From Algoriphagus litoralis (lineage in GTDB: Bacteria > Bacteroidota > Bacteroidia > Cytophagales > Cyclobacteriaceae), in contig NZ_QGOL01000002.1 of assembly GCF_003259255.1 (NCBI RefSeq), positions 496,001 to 560,000 of the forward strand: a stretch of DNA of 64,000 nt. Reading direction: 5' to 3'. This document shows, one piece after another, positions 48,626 through 57,373 of the stretch (positions within the stretch are counted from its first letter, which is position 1; each line of letters opens with the position of its first letter). Below the pieces are notes generated by a model. It searched no databases, was not told where the DNA came from, and saw nothing but the letters and a program-made list of their open reading frames with translations. The position numbers were made by a program, and so were the translations under genes.

Positions 48626-50442
48626 ATTACGTCATTAATTTTTCCTCCTGGAGGGAGAAGTTCTATTTTGGATCTAATTTTTGCAATTTCCTGATTTAAA
48701 AATAAATAAGCTTGTTCAGGCGTTGCGTTGGGATTTGTAAGATTGTAATTTTCTAATACAGCAAAGACCCTTTGATTATAGGCGGGATGATTTGTATTTT
48801 GGAGTGACGGAACTGCTATATCATTGTTTAATTCATCCATGTGGAAAGGATTTTCCTTTAATTGTGCTGCTTTCTGGATGACTGGATGATTGGAATGCTC
48901 CAAAGGTAAGATATGATGCGCATGTTTGGTAGGGTCGGTTAGGCCCATTACTTTTCTGAGATTGGTTCCTCCAAAAAGAATCTTATTTCCATTTTTGACC
49001 CACACGTGGGTAATTCTTCTTGTAGTTCCGGGAATTATACCTTTTAGTCTAATTGCGCCTTTTATGGTTGTCGAAAATAGGCCAATGACGGGAGTAGCAG
49101 CTACTAGACTTAGATTTCCGTTCAAGTTATCCCCTTCCAGATAGTACAGGCCGGCATTGAATAAGTCTGCAGGAGTACCAAGCCCTTCTATCATTCCGAT
49201 CGCATCCAAAGTCAAATGGATTGCTTCCTTTGCCGTTTCATAAAATAGCTTTTCTTGCGACCAACTCGGATTCTGATATTTTAAAATCAAGTACTTGGAG
49301 GAAAAATAAGATTGAAACAGTATTCGAAATGGTTCTTGAGTCAAATCAGCTTCTGATTCTTCCATCAGCCCTTCCACTGATAGTATAAATGTTGAGTTAA
49401 AATTCCCACTTAATGCCCCGTTCATCCCTGCAGATAGGGTAAACATCGCTGCATCCTGGTCCAAATTTGGATCATTGAATAGCGCAGATCTAAACGACGA
49501 GGAAAATGTTGAATTCAAACTCAAATAGGCCATATGCCAATCTGTAAGATTAAAATCAGTAAGAAGATTGTCGATTTGTGTGGCATGTCGGGTTAAGGTG
49601 AAGGCTGGAGCTCCGAAGTCAGAAGCTGAACAATCCATGCACATCATCGAAGATTGAGGTCGGTCATATGCTTTTCTCATCATAGCAGAACCACAGTTTA
49701 TAGTTACAATTTGGTACTGCCCCGGGCATCCACATTGATGAGTATGACCTCCATCACATGTGCATTTTGACCAACTAACTCCCCAAATGCAAGGTCCTGA
49801 ATCACCACCTCCCGCAGGAATCGTTGCTATGTTTCCTCCAGAAGACCCACCCCCACCGTTGAATCCACCAAAATTTAAGGTCACTTCATCGCAAGTAACA
49901 GGATCTCCATTACTGTCAAAAATCCCGTCACACCGTTCTAAGAACCCCGGATTGGAGTCATTGAAAAAGCTGGAAAAAGGAAAGCGCTTAATCGTGACTC
50001 CAGATGCTAGTATATCTTGGGTTTGCTCAAAAGCCTGGTATTGAGCGCCATCAAACTCGTATTGTAGCACATATTGCTCCAAGACATTGTCTGCACTGTC
50101 AGCGACAATCACAAGGTTAAAGATGCTGTACTTATCCCCTTTTTCCAGAAATGGGACAGTATAAGTTTTTCGCTTTACTGTATCAGAATTGACCAGTGAA
50201 GCCTCCAAATCAAAGGTGAAATCTGAAATTTGCCTCATTTGGGCAGATTCGATTACATTGAAGCCGATTCGTTTTTCCAGTTTTTTACCCAATGACTGAA
50301 TAGTAGTCTTACTTACTGATGTGACTTGATACGGGCCTGTAAGTTGTTCGATTGTTTCTGGCTCAATCGCCAACTCTTCGAAAGATTGCATTTCACAGCT
50401 CCAAAAAAGCAGTACAAATGCTAAAAAGATAAGATTTCTCAT
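48616..50442 (-). CDS. Lipoprotein polymorphic toxin with C-terminal AHH nuclease domain
   Basis: This 608-residue protein starts with a lipoprotein signal (LLFWSC, lipid Cys16). A Gly/Ser linker and a Cys-rich block (CTCDGGHTHQCGCPG) follow near residues 190-270. A pre-toxin stretch resembling PT-TG (IEGLGTPADLFNAGLYYLEG and TPVIGLFS) precedes the C-terminal toxin. HAHHILPLEHSNHP, with His507, His509 and His510, matches the AHH HNH-type nuclease, which cleaves DNA in polymorphic toxin systems. The following NNDIAVP and HPAYNQR also fit. The lipid anchor suggests surface display and contact delivery; no secretion or T6SS marker is visible. Confidence 0.82.
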   Translation of the reverse strand: MRNLIFLAFVLLFWSCEMQSFEELAIEPETIEQLTGPYQVTSVSKTTIQSLGKKLEKRIGFNVIESAQMRQISDFTFDLEASLVNSDTVKRKTYTVPFLEKGDKYSIFNLVIVADSADNVLEQYVLQYEFDGAQYQAFEQTQDILASGVTIKRFPFSSFFNDSNPGFLERCDGIFDSNGDPVTCDEVTLNFGGFNGGGGSSGGNIATIPAGGGDSGPCIWGVSWSKCTCDGGHTHQCGCPGQYQIVTINCGSAMMRKAYDRPQSSMMCMDCSASDFGAPAFTLTRHATQIDNLLTDFNLTDWHMAYLSLNSTFSSSFRSALFNDPNLDQDAAMFTLSAGMNGALSGNFNSTFILSVEGLMEESEADLTQEPFRILFQSYFSSKYLILKYQNPSWSQEKLFYETAKEAIHLTLDAIGMIEGLGTPADLFNAGLYYLEGDNLNGNLSLVAATPVIGLFSTTIKGAIRLKGIIPGTTRRITHVWVKNGNKILFGGTNLRKVMGLTDPTKHAHHILPLEHSNHPVIQKAAQLKENPFHMDELNNDIAVPSLQNTNHPAYNQRVFAVLENYNLTNPNATPEQAYLFLNQEIAKIRSKIELLPPGGKINDVIWK

Positions 50443-50465
50443 AAGGTTTTTAGTTTGAAAAATAC

Positions 50466-50475
50466 GGGGGGGGGG
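50466..50475 (-). repeat. Homopolymer C10 tract upstream of the toxin gene
   Basis: Ten G on the plus strand, ten C when read with the toxin gene, begin 24 bp upstream of its ATG. The run sits between the start codon and a palindrome, a typical place for slippage-based on/off control. It is the longest G/C homopolymer I see in the window. Confidence 0.7.
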
Positions 50476-50483
50476 AGAATGTC

Positions 50484-50503
50484 AATACCCTCTAGAGGGT
50501 ATT
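50484..50503. promoter_or_regulatory. Perfect 20-bp palindrome upstream of the toxin gene
   Basis: AATACCCTCT followed at once by AGAGGGTATT forms a perfect palindrome without a spacer. It lies 41-61 bp before the toxin ATG. The lack of a loop argues against a terminator and for a protein-binding site. Confidence 0.6.
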
Positions 50504-50675
50504 TTTAGAGGTTTTTGAAAAAAATGAGGCTATCTCAAAAGGCTTGTTTGTGTCAGCCTGAGCACCTGACCAACGAGAGTTGGGCAGTACGAAGGCCATT
50601 TACAGTAAATATAGCTGCATTTCGACTTCGCTCAATGTGACAAGCAGAGCAGCACTATGAGAAATTCTCCTAACC
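50504..50675. repeat. Dispersed-repeat-like intergenic segment
   Basis: Between the palindrome and the right direct repeat lie phrases such as GAGGCTATCTCAAAAGGCTTG and TTTCGACTTCGCTCAATGTGACA (listed here in parts). They resemble dispersed non-coding repeats of this phylum that often mark insertion or recombination sites. No gene is seen. Confidence 0.45.
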
Positions 50676-50721
50676 AAAAAAAGCCCCGAAGGAATTTCCC
50701 TCGGGGCTTGTTTTTACTTTT
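50676..50721. repeat. Right copy of 46-bp direct repeat
   Basis: Identical to 47293-47338 in the same orientation. Here it contains the last two codons and stop of the M1 peptidase gene plus its terminator, so this copy is probably the original and the other the duplicate. Confidence 0.85.
50681..50709 (-). terminator. Terminator of the M1 peptidase gene (in direct repeat)
   Basis: The same AAGCCCCGA / TCGGGGCTT hairpin as after the M20 gene. On the minus strand it is followed by seven T (from the A run at 50676-50682), just after the M1 stop. Confidence 0.85.
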
Positions 50722-53047
50722 TGTTTTGAGCCTTCTTCATCGGATTATCTCCTGTCGAAGCGCCTCTTGCACCACCTGTGCTTTTGAACATCTCAAATCG
50801 CGTCGGCTGATATTGTCTTGGCCAGTAATTGCTGCTTTCGTCGATGTCGGCAGTTTCACGCTTAGGATCTAGCACGAAGCGCACGACTTCTTTTTGTTTC
50901 GCAAAAACTTTGGTCACCTGGGTTTCATTTTTTCTCCAGATCTCAGCAGGAATCCGCTCAATCTCTGAAGTGCCGTCTGCATAGTGGAATTCGATGATCA
51001 ATGGCATCACCAAACCTCCCACGTTTCTGAAAGTCATCTCATAGAAGTTCATGTTGCTGTTGAAAACGGCTTTTTCACGCTCGCTTAGACTTGCTACAAA
51101 ACTCTTGTATTTGGCATCATCTTCCGGAGTGACTGCAAAGCGATTGTAGCTGTTGTAGAAGTCGCGGGTTTTTGGATCCGCTTCCAAAACGGTCTGAGTC
51201 ACATCTGTTTTGTTGAATTCACGCGTGATGTAGTCTTCTTCCCTGTCGTAAGCTGCTTTTGCTTCAGCAGCTCGCTCAGCAGGAGGCCTGTTGTCCAGCT
51301 TGTACCAAGATACATTCTCGATCGAGATATCCACCGGATCAGTTCCGTAGAACCAACCTCTCCAGAACCAGTCCAAATCTACTGCCGAAGCGTCCTCCAT
51401 TGTTCTGAACAAATCATCCGGGGTTGGATGCTTAAACATCCATCTTCTTGCATACTCTTTGAAAGCATAGTCGAAAAGCTCCCTTCCCATGACAGTTTCA
51501 CGAAGGATATTCAATGCAGTAGCCGGCTTAGCATAGGCATTTGGACCAAACTGAATGATATTTTCGGAATTGGTCATGATCGGCTCCAGCATGTCTTTTT
51601 CACTACTCATGTAAGGAACGATCTTGTGCGCAGGACCTCTGCGTGAAGGGTAATTTCTATCCCACTCCTGCTCGGCCATGAATTGCATGAAGGTATTCAA
51701 ACCCTCATCCATCCAAGTCCATTGCCGCTCGTCTGAGTTGACGATCATCGGGAAGAAGTTGTGACCCACTTCGTGAATGATTACGCCGATCATGCCGTAT
51801 TTAACCGCTTCGGAGTAGGTGCCATCTTCATCCGGACGACCGTAGTTGAAGCAGATCATCGGGTATTCCATCCCGTTGCTTGCTTCTACGGAGATGGCCG
51901 TTGGGTAAGGATAATCGAACGTATGTGAAGAGTAAGACTTGATCGTGTGAGCTACGACTTTGGTGGAATATTGCTCCCAAAGTGGGTTGCCTTCCTTGCC
52001 ATAATAAGACATTGCCATCACGTCTTTTCCGCCTTGTTTCACTGCCATTGCATCCCAGATAAACTTTCTGGAGGAAGTCCAGGCAAAGTCACGGACATTT
52101 TCAGCTTTATAGATCCAGGTCTTTTTGCCGGAGGCTTTCTTCTTTTCCAAAGCTTCCGCTTCCGCTTGAGTTCGGATGATTACCGGTTCGTCGTAAGTCT
52201 TCTTGGCTTTATTCCATCGGTCAAGTTCGGTAGCAGAAAGCACTTCTTCCGGATTCTGAAGCACGCCAGTTGCTCCGACCATGTGATCTGCCGGTACGGT
52301 GATGCGCACTTCGTAATTGCCAAAAGTCAGGGCAAATTCACCCGAGCCTAAAAATTGCTTGTTTTGCCAGCCTTGGAAATCTGAGTAAACGGCCATTCTG
52401 GGGAACCACTCTGCCATGGTGTAGAGGTAGTTTCCATCCTTGGGAAAAAACTCATAGCCCGGACGTCCACCGATGAAACCCATTCGGTCGTGGATATTGA
52501 AGCTCCAGTCGATGGAAAAGCTGAAGCTTTCTCCTGCTTTCAATGGCTGAGGAAGGTCGACTCGCATCATCGTTTTGTTGATGGCCACGTTCAGTGGAGC
52601 ACCGGAAGCGTCCTTGATGGATGCGATTTTCAGATCGTAGTCATCCGAGTGCCAAAGGATATTTTCCAGTTGGCGAAGGCTCATCTGAGGATTGATGCTG
52701 GATTCGGTCACTTTTGGCGTGTCAGAATCTTTGCTTCGGTTATTCTGATCAAGCTGAATCCAGAGATAGGTCAGCTGATCCGGGGAGTTGTTGATGTAGG
52801 TGACGGTCTCTGTACCTTTGATGGACTGGTTGTCATCGTTGAGCTCGACATCGATCACGTAGTTGGCTTGCTGCTGCCAGTACATGTGACCTGGTGCTCC
52901 TGATGCAGTCCGGTAGACATTGGGTGTACGGAGCATGGTACCCAGCTGCTCAAATCGTACCGCATGATTTTGCTCAGTATCCTGAGCAAGAATAGGTGAA
53001 ACTCCCAGCAGGGTGAAAGCTGAGAGGGCAAGTAGTTTTTTTATCAT
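50714..53047 (-). CDS. Exported M1-family metallopeptidase
   Basis: From ATG 53047 (a GTG three codons earlier is less likely) this is a 777-residue protein with a signal peptide (MIKKLLALSAFTLLGVSPILAQ). The gluzincin site is HEVGHNFF with His425, Glu426 and His429, and Glu448 in WMDEGLNTF, giving HExxH-x18-E as in M1 aminopeptidases. The exopeptidase GxMEN motif is seen in the variant SNGMEYP. The N-terminal half is the M1 beta domain. It probably trims peptides in the periplasm or at the surface. The HupE-like gene is 80 bp upstream on the same strand. Confidence 0.93.
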   Translation of the reverse strand: MIKKLLALSAFTLLGVSPILAQDTEQNHAVRFEQLGTMLRTPNVYRTASGAPGHMYWQQQANYVIDVELNDDNQSIKGTETVTYINNSPDQLTYLWIQLDQNNRSKDSDTPKVTESSINPQMSLRQLENILWHSDDYDLKIASIKDASGAPLNVAINKTMMRVDLPQPLKAGESFSFSIDWSFNIHDRMGFIGGRPGYEFFPKDGNYLYTMAEWFPRMAVYSDFQGWQNKQFLGSGEFALTFGNYEVRITVPADHMVGATGVLQNPEEVLSATELDRWNKAKKTYDEPVIIRTQAEAEALEKKKASGKKTWIYKAENVRDFAWTSSRKFIWDAMAVKQGGKDVMAMSYYGKEGNPLWEQYSTKVVAHTIKSYSSHTFDYPYPTAISVEASNGMEYPMICFNYGRPDEDGTYSEAVKYGMIGVIIHEVGHNFFPMIVNSDERQWTWMDEGLNTFMQFMAEQEWDRNYPSRRGPAHKIVPYMSSEKDMLEPIMTNSENIIQFGPNAYAKPATALNILRETVMGRELFDYAFKEYARRWMFKHPTPDDLFRTMEDASAVDLDWFWRGWFYGTDPVDISIENVSWYKLDNRPPAERAAEAKAAYDREEDYITREFNKTDVTQTVLEADPKTRDFYNSYNRFAVTPEDDAKYKSFVASLSEREKAVFNSNMNFYEMTFRNVGGLVMPLIIEFHYADGTSEIERIPAEIWRKNETQVTKVFAKQKEVVRFVLDPKRETADIDESSNYWPRQYQPTRFEMFKSTGGARGASTGDNPMKKAQNKK

Positions 53048-53127
53048 AATCTTCACAAAACTAATAGTGCACTAAGTAACGAATTGAAAGCCAAACAGAA
53101 AAGAATTCTGTTTTAGCGGGTGATTTA

Positions 53128-53706
53128 TTACCAAAATTTGGTCTCAAGCATCAACATGCACGCAACGCCCAGCACAAATGCCGATACGATTAAGGTCCAC
53201 TCCTTGCGATTGACTCCGGCAAGATTGACTAGTGATGTCAACAGTAGGAATGAAGCGACAATTACGATTTGGCCTACTTCCAAGCCAAGGTTGAATGCAA
53301 GAAGCGGTTGCCAGATGCTGGTTTCTTTTCCAAGTAATTCTTTGAGGTAATTGGAAAATCCCAAGCCATGGATCAAGCCAAAGAAAACGGCAAAGAGGTA
53401 GTTCAGTTGGATGCCCCGACCAGTGCTGGGTTTCGGTTTGAATAAGGTGGCCAAAGCAGTAAATGCGATGGTAACCGGAATCAGGAATTCGATGACCTCG
53501 GATCGGAAATTGACCACATTGAATGTGGCCAAGGCTAAAGTGAGTGAATGTCCTATCGTAAACGCTGTGATCAGAATCAGGATTTTCCTCCAATCTCTCG
53601 CTACATAGACTGCACAGAGCGCCAAAACAAATAGGATATGATCAAAACCCTGAATGTCCAGAATATGCTGTAATCCTAGTTTGAAATATAATTGAAAGGA
53701 ATTCAT
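53128..53706 (-). CDS. HupE/UreJ-family membrane protein
   Basis: This 192-residue protein has about six membrane helices. Conserved His residues of the HupE/UreJ family are visible: QGFDHILFVL near residue 21, FTIGHSLTLA near 51 and FGLIHGLGFS near 114. Family members are thought to move nickel or cobalt. In Bacteroidota such proteins often stand next to an M1 peptidase and a DUF6702 protein, and the same set is seen here, so its task may differ from nickel import. It precedes the M1 gene on the same strand. Confidence 0.85.
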   Translation of the reverse strand: MNSFQLYFKLGLQHILDIQGFDHILFVLALCAVYVARDWRKILILITAFTIGHSLTLALATFNVVNFRSEVIEFLIPVTIAFTALATLFKPKPSTGRGIQLNYLFAVFFGLIHGLGFSNYLKELLGKETSIWQPLLAFNLGLEVGQIVIVASFLLLTSLVNLAGVNRKEWTLIVSAFVLGVACMLMLETKFW

Positions 53707-53789
53707 AGATGGGGATAAGTACTGCTAAAGAAGTAAATTGCGACGAAAATACAGGTAAATTCCCACAAAAGGCCTAATGCCCTGACCAA

Positions 53790-54281
53790 ATGCAACAGCT
53801 TTACATTTTAGTAATTCTATTTACTTGGAAATCAGTTTTCCATCCTTTTTTCATCAGCTTGACGGAGATGCGCTTCAATCCTGAAAGTCAACGGATGGAG
53901 ATTGCGCAGAAGATTTTTTGGGATGATCTTGAAGTGGCTTTGGGCAGCGAGTTTCAGGAAAAAGTGGATTTTCTCAATCCAAAAGACAAGACCAAGCTTG
54001 AAAATCAGCTTAAGCGCTATTTGCTCAAGCATAATCAAGTCATTGTTAATGGTAAAGCTCTTTCCTTGACTTATTTAGGCTACGAGATCGAAGAGGATGC
54101 GGCTTGGTTTTATCTGGAATCTTCTAAGGCCGAAGTGCCAAAATCAGTCGAAGTTAAAAACACAATTCTTTTGGATGACTTTGATGGACAGCAGAATATT
54201 GTGCATGTGTACTTTCAGTCCAAGTCTCCCCGAAGTTTGCTTTTGGGAAAAGGGGAGGAAAAGGGGAAGATTGAGTTTTAG
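53790..54281 (+). CDS. DUF6702-like protein
   Basis: This 163-residue protein has a hydrophobic start that could be a signal peptide. It is followed by HPFFISLTEMRFNPESQRME and QKIFWDDLEVAL, the opening pattern of the DUF6702 family. The rest is beta-rich and ends in a charged tail. It is divergent from the HupE-like gene by 83 bp. The repeated association of DUF6702, HupE-like and M1 genes in this phylum suggests a common pathway that is not defined. Confidence 0.75.
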   Translation: MQQLYILVILFTWKSVFHPFFISLTEMRFNPESQRMEIAQKIFWDDLEVALGSEFQEKVDFLNPKDKTKLENQLKRYLLKHNQVIVNGKALSLTYLGYEIEEDAAWFYLESSKAEVPKSVEVKNTILLDDFDGQQNIVHVYFQSKSPRSLLLGKGEEKGKIEF

Positions 54282-54330
54282 AAGCAAGAGGCAAGAATCA
54301 AGACATAAGATTTAAGATAAAAAAGGAAAA

Positions 54331-54365
54331 ACCGCCAGAAGCTTAATTCTGACGGCTTTTTTAAT
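54331..54365. terminator. Bidirectional terminator between DUF6702 gene and glyQS
   Basis: A stem of ACCGCCAGAA with TTCTGACGGCT (one mismatch, loop GCTTAA) is followed by six T. A run of A lies on the left side. It separates convergent genes. Confidence 0.75.
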
Positions 54366-54393
54366 TCTGAAATCCGAAATCGCAATTCCGAAA

Positions 54394-55860
54394 TCAAAGT
54401 TTTTCAAATATCCGTCTAAAGCTAGTCGCCTCAGCGATTCGGCCATGGAGTTCAGAGATGGCTACTCGCTCTTGCTCGGTGGTGTCTCGATGACGAATCG
54501 TGACGGTATTGTCTTCCAGGGTCTGATGATCCACGGCGATACAGAATGGCGTACCGATCAAATCCTGACGAGCATATCGCTTACCGATCGAAGCTGCATC
54601 TTCATAGATGACATTGAAGTCATACTTCAGCAATTCCATGATTTCTTTTCCTTTTTCAGGAAGACCGTCCTTTTTCACGATAGGTAGAATGGCAGCTTTT
54701 ACCGGAGCGATGGCGGGATGGAACTTCAGATAGGTTCTGCTTTTGTCTTCCGAATTTTCCTCTGTATACGCGTTGCAAAGGGTCAATAAGAAGAGTCGAT
54801 CCGCTCCGATCGAAGTCTCGATCACGTAAGGAATGTAATTCTGATTGATCTCCGGATCGAAGTATTGCTGTTTTTTGCGGGAGAATTCCTGGTGACTCTT
54901 TAGGTCAAAATCAGTTCTGGAGTGGATTCCTTCCACTTCTTTGAATCCAAAAGGGAATTCAAACTCGATGTCCATCGCTGCATTGGCGTAGTGAGCCAAT
55001 TTTTCGTGGTCGTGCTTTTTAAGCTTTGCCGAAGGCGTACCCAAAGCCAAATGCCATTTCATCCGGGTTTCAGCCCAGTAGGCGTACCAGTCCATTTCCG
55101 TACCAGGGCGGATGAAAAACTGCATTTCCATTTGCTCAAATTCCCGCATTCTGAAAATGAACTGACGGGCGACTATTTCATTTCTGAAAGCTTTTCCGAT
55201 TTGAGCGATACCGAAAGGAACTTTCATTCGGGCAGTTTTCTGCACGTTCAAAAAGTTCACAAAAATTCCCTGAGCAGTCTCTGGGCGTAAATAAATGGTG
55301 GAGGAATCTTCAGCCACTGAGCCCACTTGGGTGGAAAACATCAAATTGAATTGACGCACATCGGTCCAGTTGGAGGTGCCGCTGATCGGACATTTGATGC
55401 CTTCGTTTGTAATCAAGTCGCGAACTCCATCCAAATCTTCTGCTTCAAGGAGTCTAGCCAAAGCAGCTGTCAGAGACTTTCCTTTCTCCGCTTGACCTTC
55501 TTTTTCGAGTTTGGCGGCATGCTCTTCGACGAGTACATCGGCACGGTAGCGTTTTTTGCTGTCCTTGTTATCAATCATCGGATCGTTGAAGCTGTCGACG
55601 TGACCGGAAGCTTTCCAAGTGGTCGGATGCATAAAAATAGCAGCATCGATGCCTACGATATTATCCTGCACGCGGGTCATGGTTTCCCACCAGAGGCGCT
55701 TCAGGTTGTTTTTCAGTTCGACTCCGTAAGCTCCATAGTCATATACTGCCTGCAGACCGTCATAGATCTCTGAGCTTGGGTACACAAATCCATACTCTTT
55801 GGCATGGGAAATAATATCTTTCAGTTGGGCGTTTTCGCCGGGAGTTTCTGTCTTTGCCAT
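54394..55860 (-). CDS. glyQS: Glycine--tRNA ligase (dimeric class II type)
   Basis: This 488-residue enzyme charges tRNA-Gly. It is the single-chain alpha2 form, not the alpha2-beta2 form. The N-terminal ISHAKEYGFVYPSSEIYDG, motif 2 (FRNEI followed by MREFEQME), motif 3 region (TSIGADRLFL) and the anticodon-binding domain from about residue 395 are clear. ATG 55860 is used; a start three codons earlier lacks support. A -7 box lies only 6 bp upstream. Single gene. Confidence 0.96.
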   Translation of the reverse strand: MAKTETPGENAQLKDIISHAKEYGFVYPSSEIYDGLQAVYDYGAYGVELKNNLKRLWWETMTRVQDNIVGIDAAIFMHPTTWKASGHVDSFNDPMIDNKDSKKRYRADVLVEEHAAKLEKEGQAEKGKSLTAALARLLEAEDLDGVRDLITNEGIKCPISGTSNWTDVRQFNLMFSTQVGSVAEDSSTIYLRPETAQGIFVNFLNVQKTARMKVPFGIAQIGKAFRNEIVARQFIFRMREFEQMEMQFFIRPGTEMDWYAYWAETRMKWHLALGTPSAKLKKHDHEKLAHYANAAMDIEFEFPFGFKEVEGIHSRTDFDLKSHQEFSRKKQQYFDPEINQNYIPYVIETSIGADRLFLLTLCNAYTEENSEDKSRTYLKFHPAIAPVKAAILPIVKKDGLPEKGKEIMELLKYDFNVIYEDAASIGKRYARQDLIGTPFCIAVDHQTLEDNTVTIRHRDTTEQERVAISELHGRIAEATSFRRIFEKL

Positions 55861-55866
55861 AGGCCG

Positions 55867-55874
55867 CAAAAATA
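55867..55874 (-). promoter_or_regulatory. -7 box (TATTTTTG) just upstream of glyQS
   Basis: A full TAnnTTTG match on the minus strand ends 6 bp before the glyQS ATG. No clear TTG -33 element is seen. If used, the transcript has little or no leader. Confidence 0.4.
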
Positions 55875-56071
55875 AGGAAACAAAATGATTTGAACTGACT
55901 TCTTCCTTGTTCTAATGGTCTACATTAAAGATTTTTCGCCCATATATGAATAAAAGAAGAAAACAAAATGATTCATTTTTGAACTGTGAGGATATTATTA
56001 CTGAAAAAAACGATAACTAATTAAAAAGACTTCCGTTGATCTTTTTAAAATTTAACTAAACCCTCTACAAA

Positions 56072-56734
56072 ATGAACAGAACCCTTTTACTCATTTTTCC
56101 ACTATTGCTGCTGTCATTTAGCGGCTTTGCCCAATTACAAAAAGGGAATAAGATTTTCGGAGGGACGCTTAATTATTCTACTACAAATAGCGATATAAAT
56201 GATACACAAGGAGTATTTAGTCAAACGAGTGAATCTAATAATTTCTATATCGGCCCAGTACTTGGGGTATTTTTTTCTGATCGAACAGTCGTTGGATTAG
56301 CATTCAATTTCTATTCATTTAATAATGAAACTACATTTCAAAATGGTGAACTTTACAACAATAAATCAAATCAATTTGGCTTTGGTCCATTTGTGAGACG
56401 CTATTTTCCTGTCAAAGAATGGGTTGCTTTTTATGGTCAGGCTGAATTGGGTTACAGTTCAGGGAAGATAAAACAGACCTATTCCTCTTTCCCTGACCAA
56501 AATTATGAGCGAAGTACAAGTGTTTTTAATTTTCGAGGAACTTTGGGCTTGGCATTTTTCCCAACCAACTGGATGAGTGTTGATTTATCTATGAATCCGC
56601 TTTCTTTTTCGCACTCAGTGAATAAAAATGAAGTGGGGTCAAGTTATCCGGACCAGAATTCCAATTCGTTTAATTTCAATCTCAGTAGTGAGTCATTTGG
56701 TATCGGCGCTCACTTTTTCCTGAATAAGAAATGA
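56072..56734 (+). CDS. Outer-membrane beta-barrel protein 1
   Basis: This 220-residue protein has a signal peptide (MNRTLLLIFPLLLLSFSGFA) and then repeated amphipathic strands with alternating aromatic and polar residues, as in an eight-strand OmpW/OmpA-like barrel. The opening LQKGNKIFGGTLNYS is a common start for these proteins. The last strand ends SFGIGAHFFLNKK. Its stop overlaps the start of the next barrel gene (ATGA), and the two proteins share layout, so they arose by duplication. Ligand or role unknown. Confidence 0.8.
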   Translation: MNRTLLLIFPLLLLSFSGFAQLQKGNKIFGGTLNYSTTNSDINDTQGVFSQTSESNNFYIGPVLGVFFSDRTVVGLAFNFYSFNNETTFQNGELYNNKSNQFGFGPFVRRYFPVKEWVAFYGQAELGYSSGKIKQTYSSFPDQNYERSTSVFNFRGTLGLAFFPTNWMSVDLSMNPLSFSHSVNKNEVGSSYPDQNSNSFNFNLSSESFGIGAHFFLNKK

Positions 56735-57369
56735 AAAAGTTATTGATATTGATTTTAGCAGTCGGCTTTTGGTCAGCAGAATCAAAAGCTCAAATGCAAA
56801 AAGGTTCATGGATGCTGGAAGGAAGTGCAGGATTGGAAAGAAGTAGAAGCTATTTCCCGGATACAGATGAAAAGTCAAATCCTGTCTCTGGTTTTACCCT
56901 TCATCCTAAAGCGGGCTATTTTGTAGCGGATAATCTTGCAATTGGATTATCTGGAATATTGGGAAGTTCATGGAGTAGAAATAAAGACTACGATCCAAAT
57001 ATCCCTTATAATTATAAAAAAGGGAATACTCTGAACTATGGGGGAGGTCTTTTTCTAAGGAAGTATTTCCCAATCAACGAAACCCTTTCTTTTTTTGGAG
57101 GAATTGAATCAGAGATCTTTTGGGTTAGGCAAAAGACAATAAGTAATGAACCAAGCGGAAAAATGATTGAAGTTCAGCAAAGAGCAATATCAGCAAACGG
57201 TACCCTCGGATTACAATACCTGATCAGTCCCAAACTTGGAGTTCATATGCAGACAAATCTTATTCAGTATGAAAAAACTAAGTTTTTACTGGAGGGAAAC
57301 CGTTCTAGATCCGAATTCCGAGCTGGATTTCTGATTAATCCGCGCTTTGGATTTACCATTTTCTTATAA
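56731..57369 (+). CDS. Outer-membrane beta-barrel protein 2
   Basis: This 212-residue protein has a signal peptide (MKKLLILILAVGFWSAESKA), the opening MQKGSWMLEGSAGLE similar to its neighbour, and regular amphipathic strands up to the C-terminal phrase FGFTIFL, a terminal-Phe-like barrel end. It is coupled to barrel 1 by a 4-bp overlap. Sequence identity between the two is modest, mainly in the motif 'RKYFPINE' versus 'RRYFPVKE'. It ends at a strong terminator. Confidence 0.8.
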   Translation: MKKLLILILAVGFWSAESKAQMQKGSWMLEGSAGLERSRSYFPDTDEKSNPVSGFTLHPKAGYFVADNLAIGLSGILGSSWSRNKDYDPNIPYNYKKGNTLNYGGGLFLRKYFPINETLSFFGGIESEIFWVRQKTISNEPSGKMIEVQQRAISANGTLGLQYLISPKLGVHMQTNLIQYEKTKFLLEGNRSRSEFRAGFLINPRFGFTIFL

Positions 57370-57373
57370 ATGA

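Noticed and set aside
50714..53056. GTG start of the M1 gene at 53056
   Set aside because: ATG 53047 begins a clean signal peptide; the GTG would add three residues without benefit.
55875..56071. Small RNA or regulator in the glyQS-barrel gap
   Set aside because: AT-rich with two similar AAACAAAATGATT phrases but no stable hairpin or conserved motif that I recognise.
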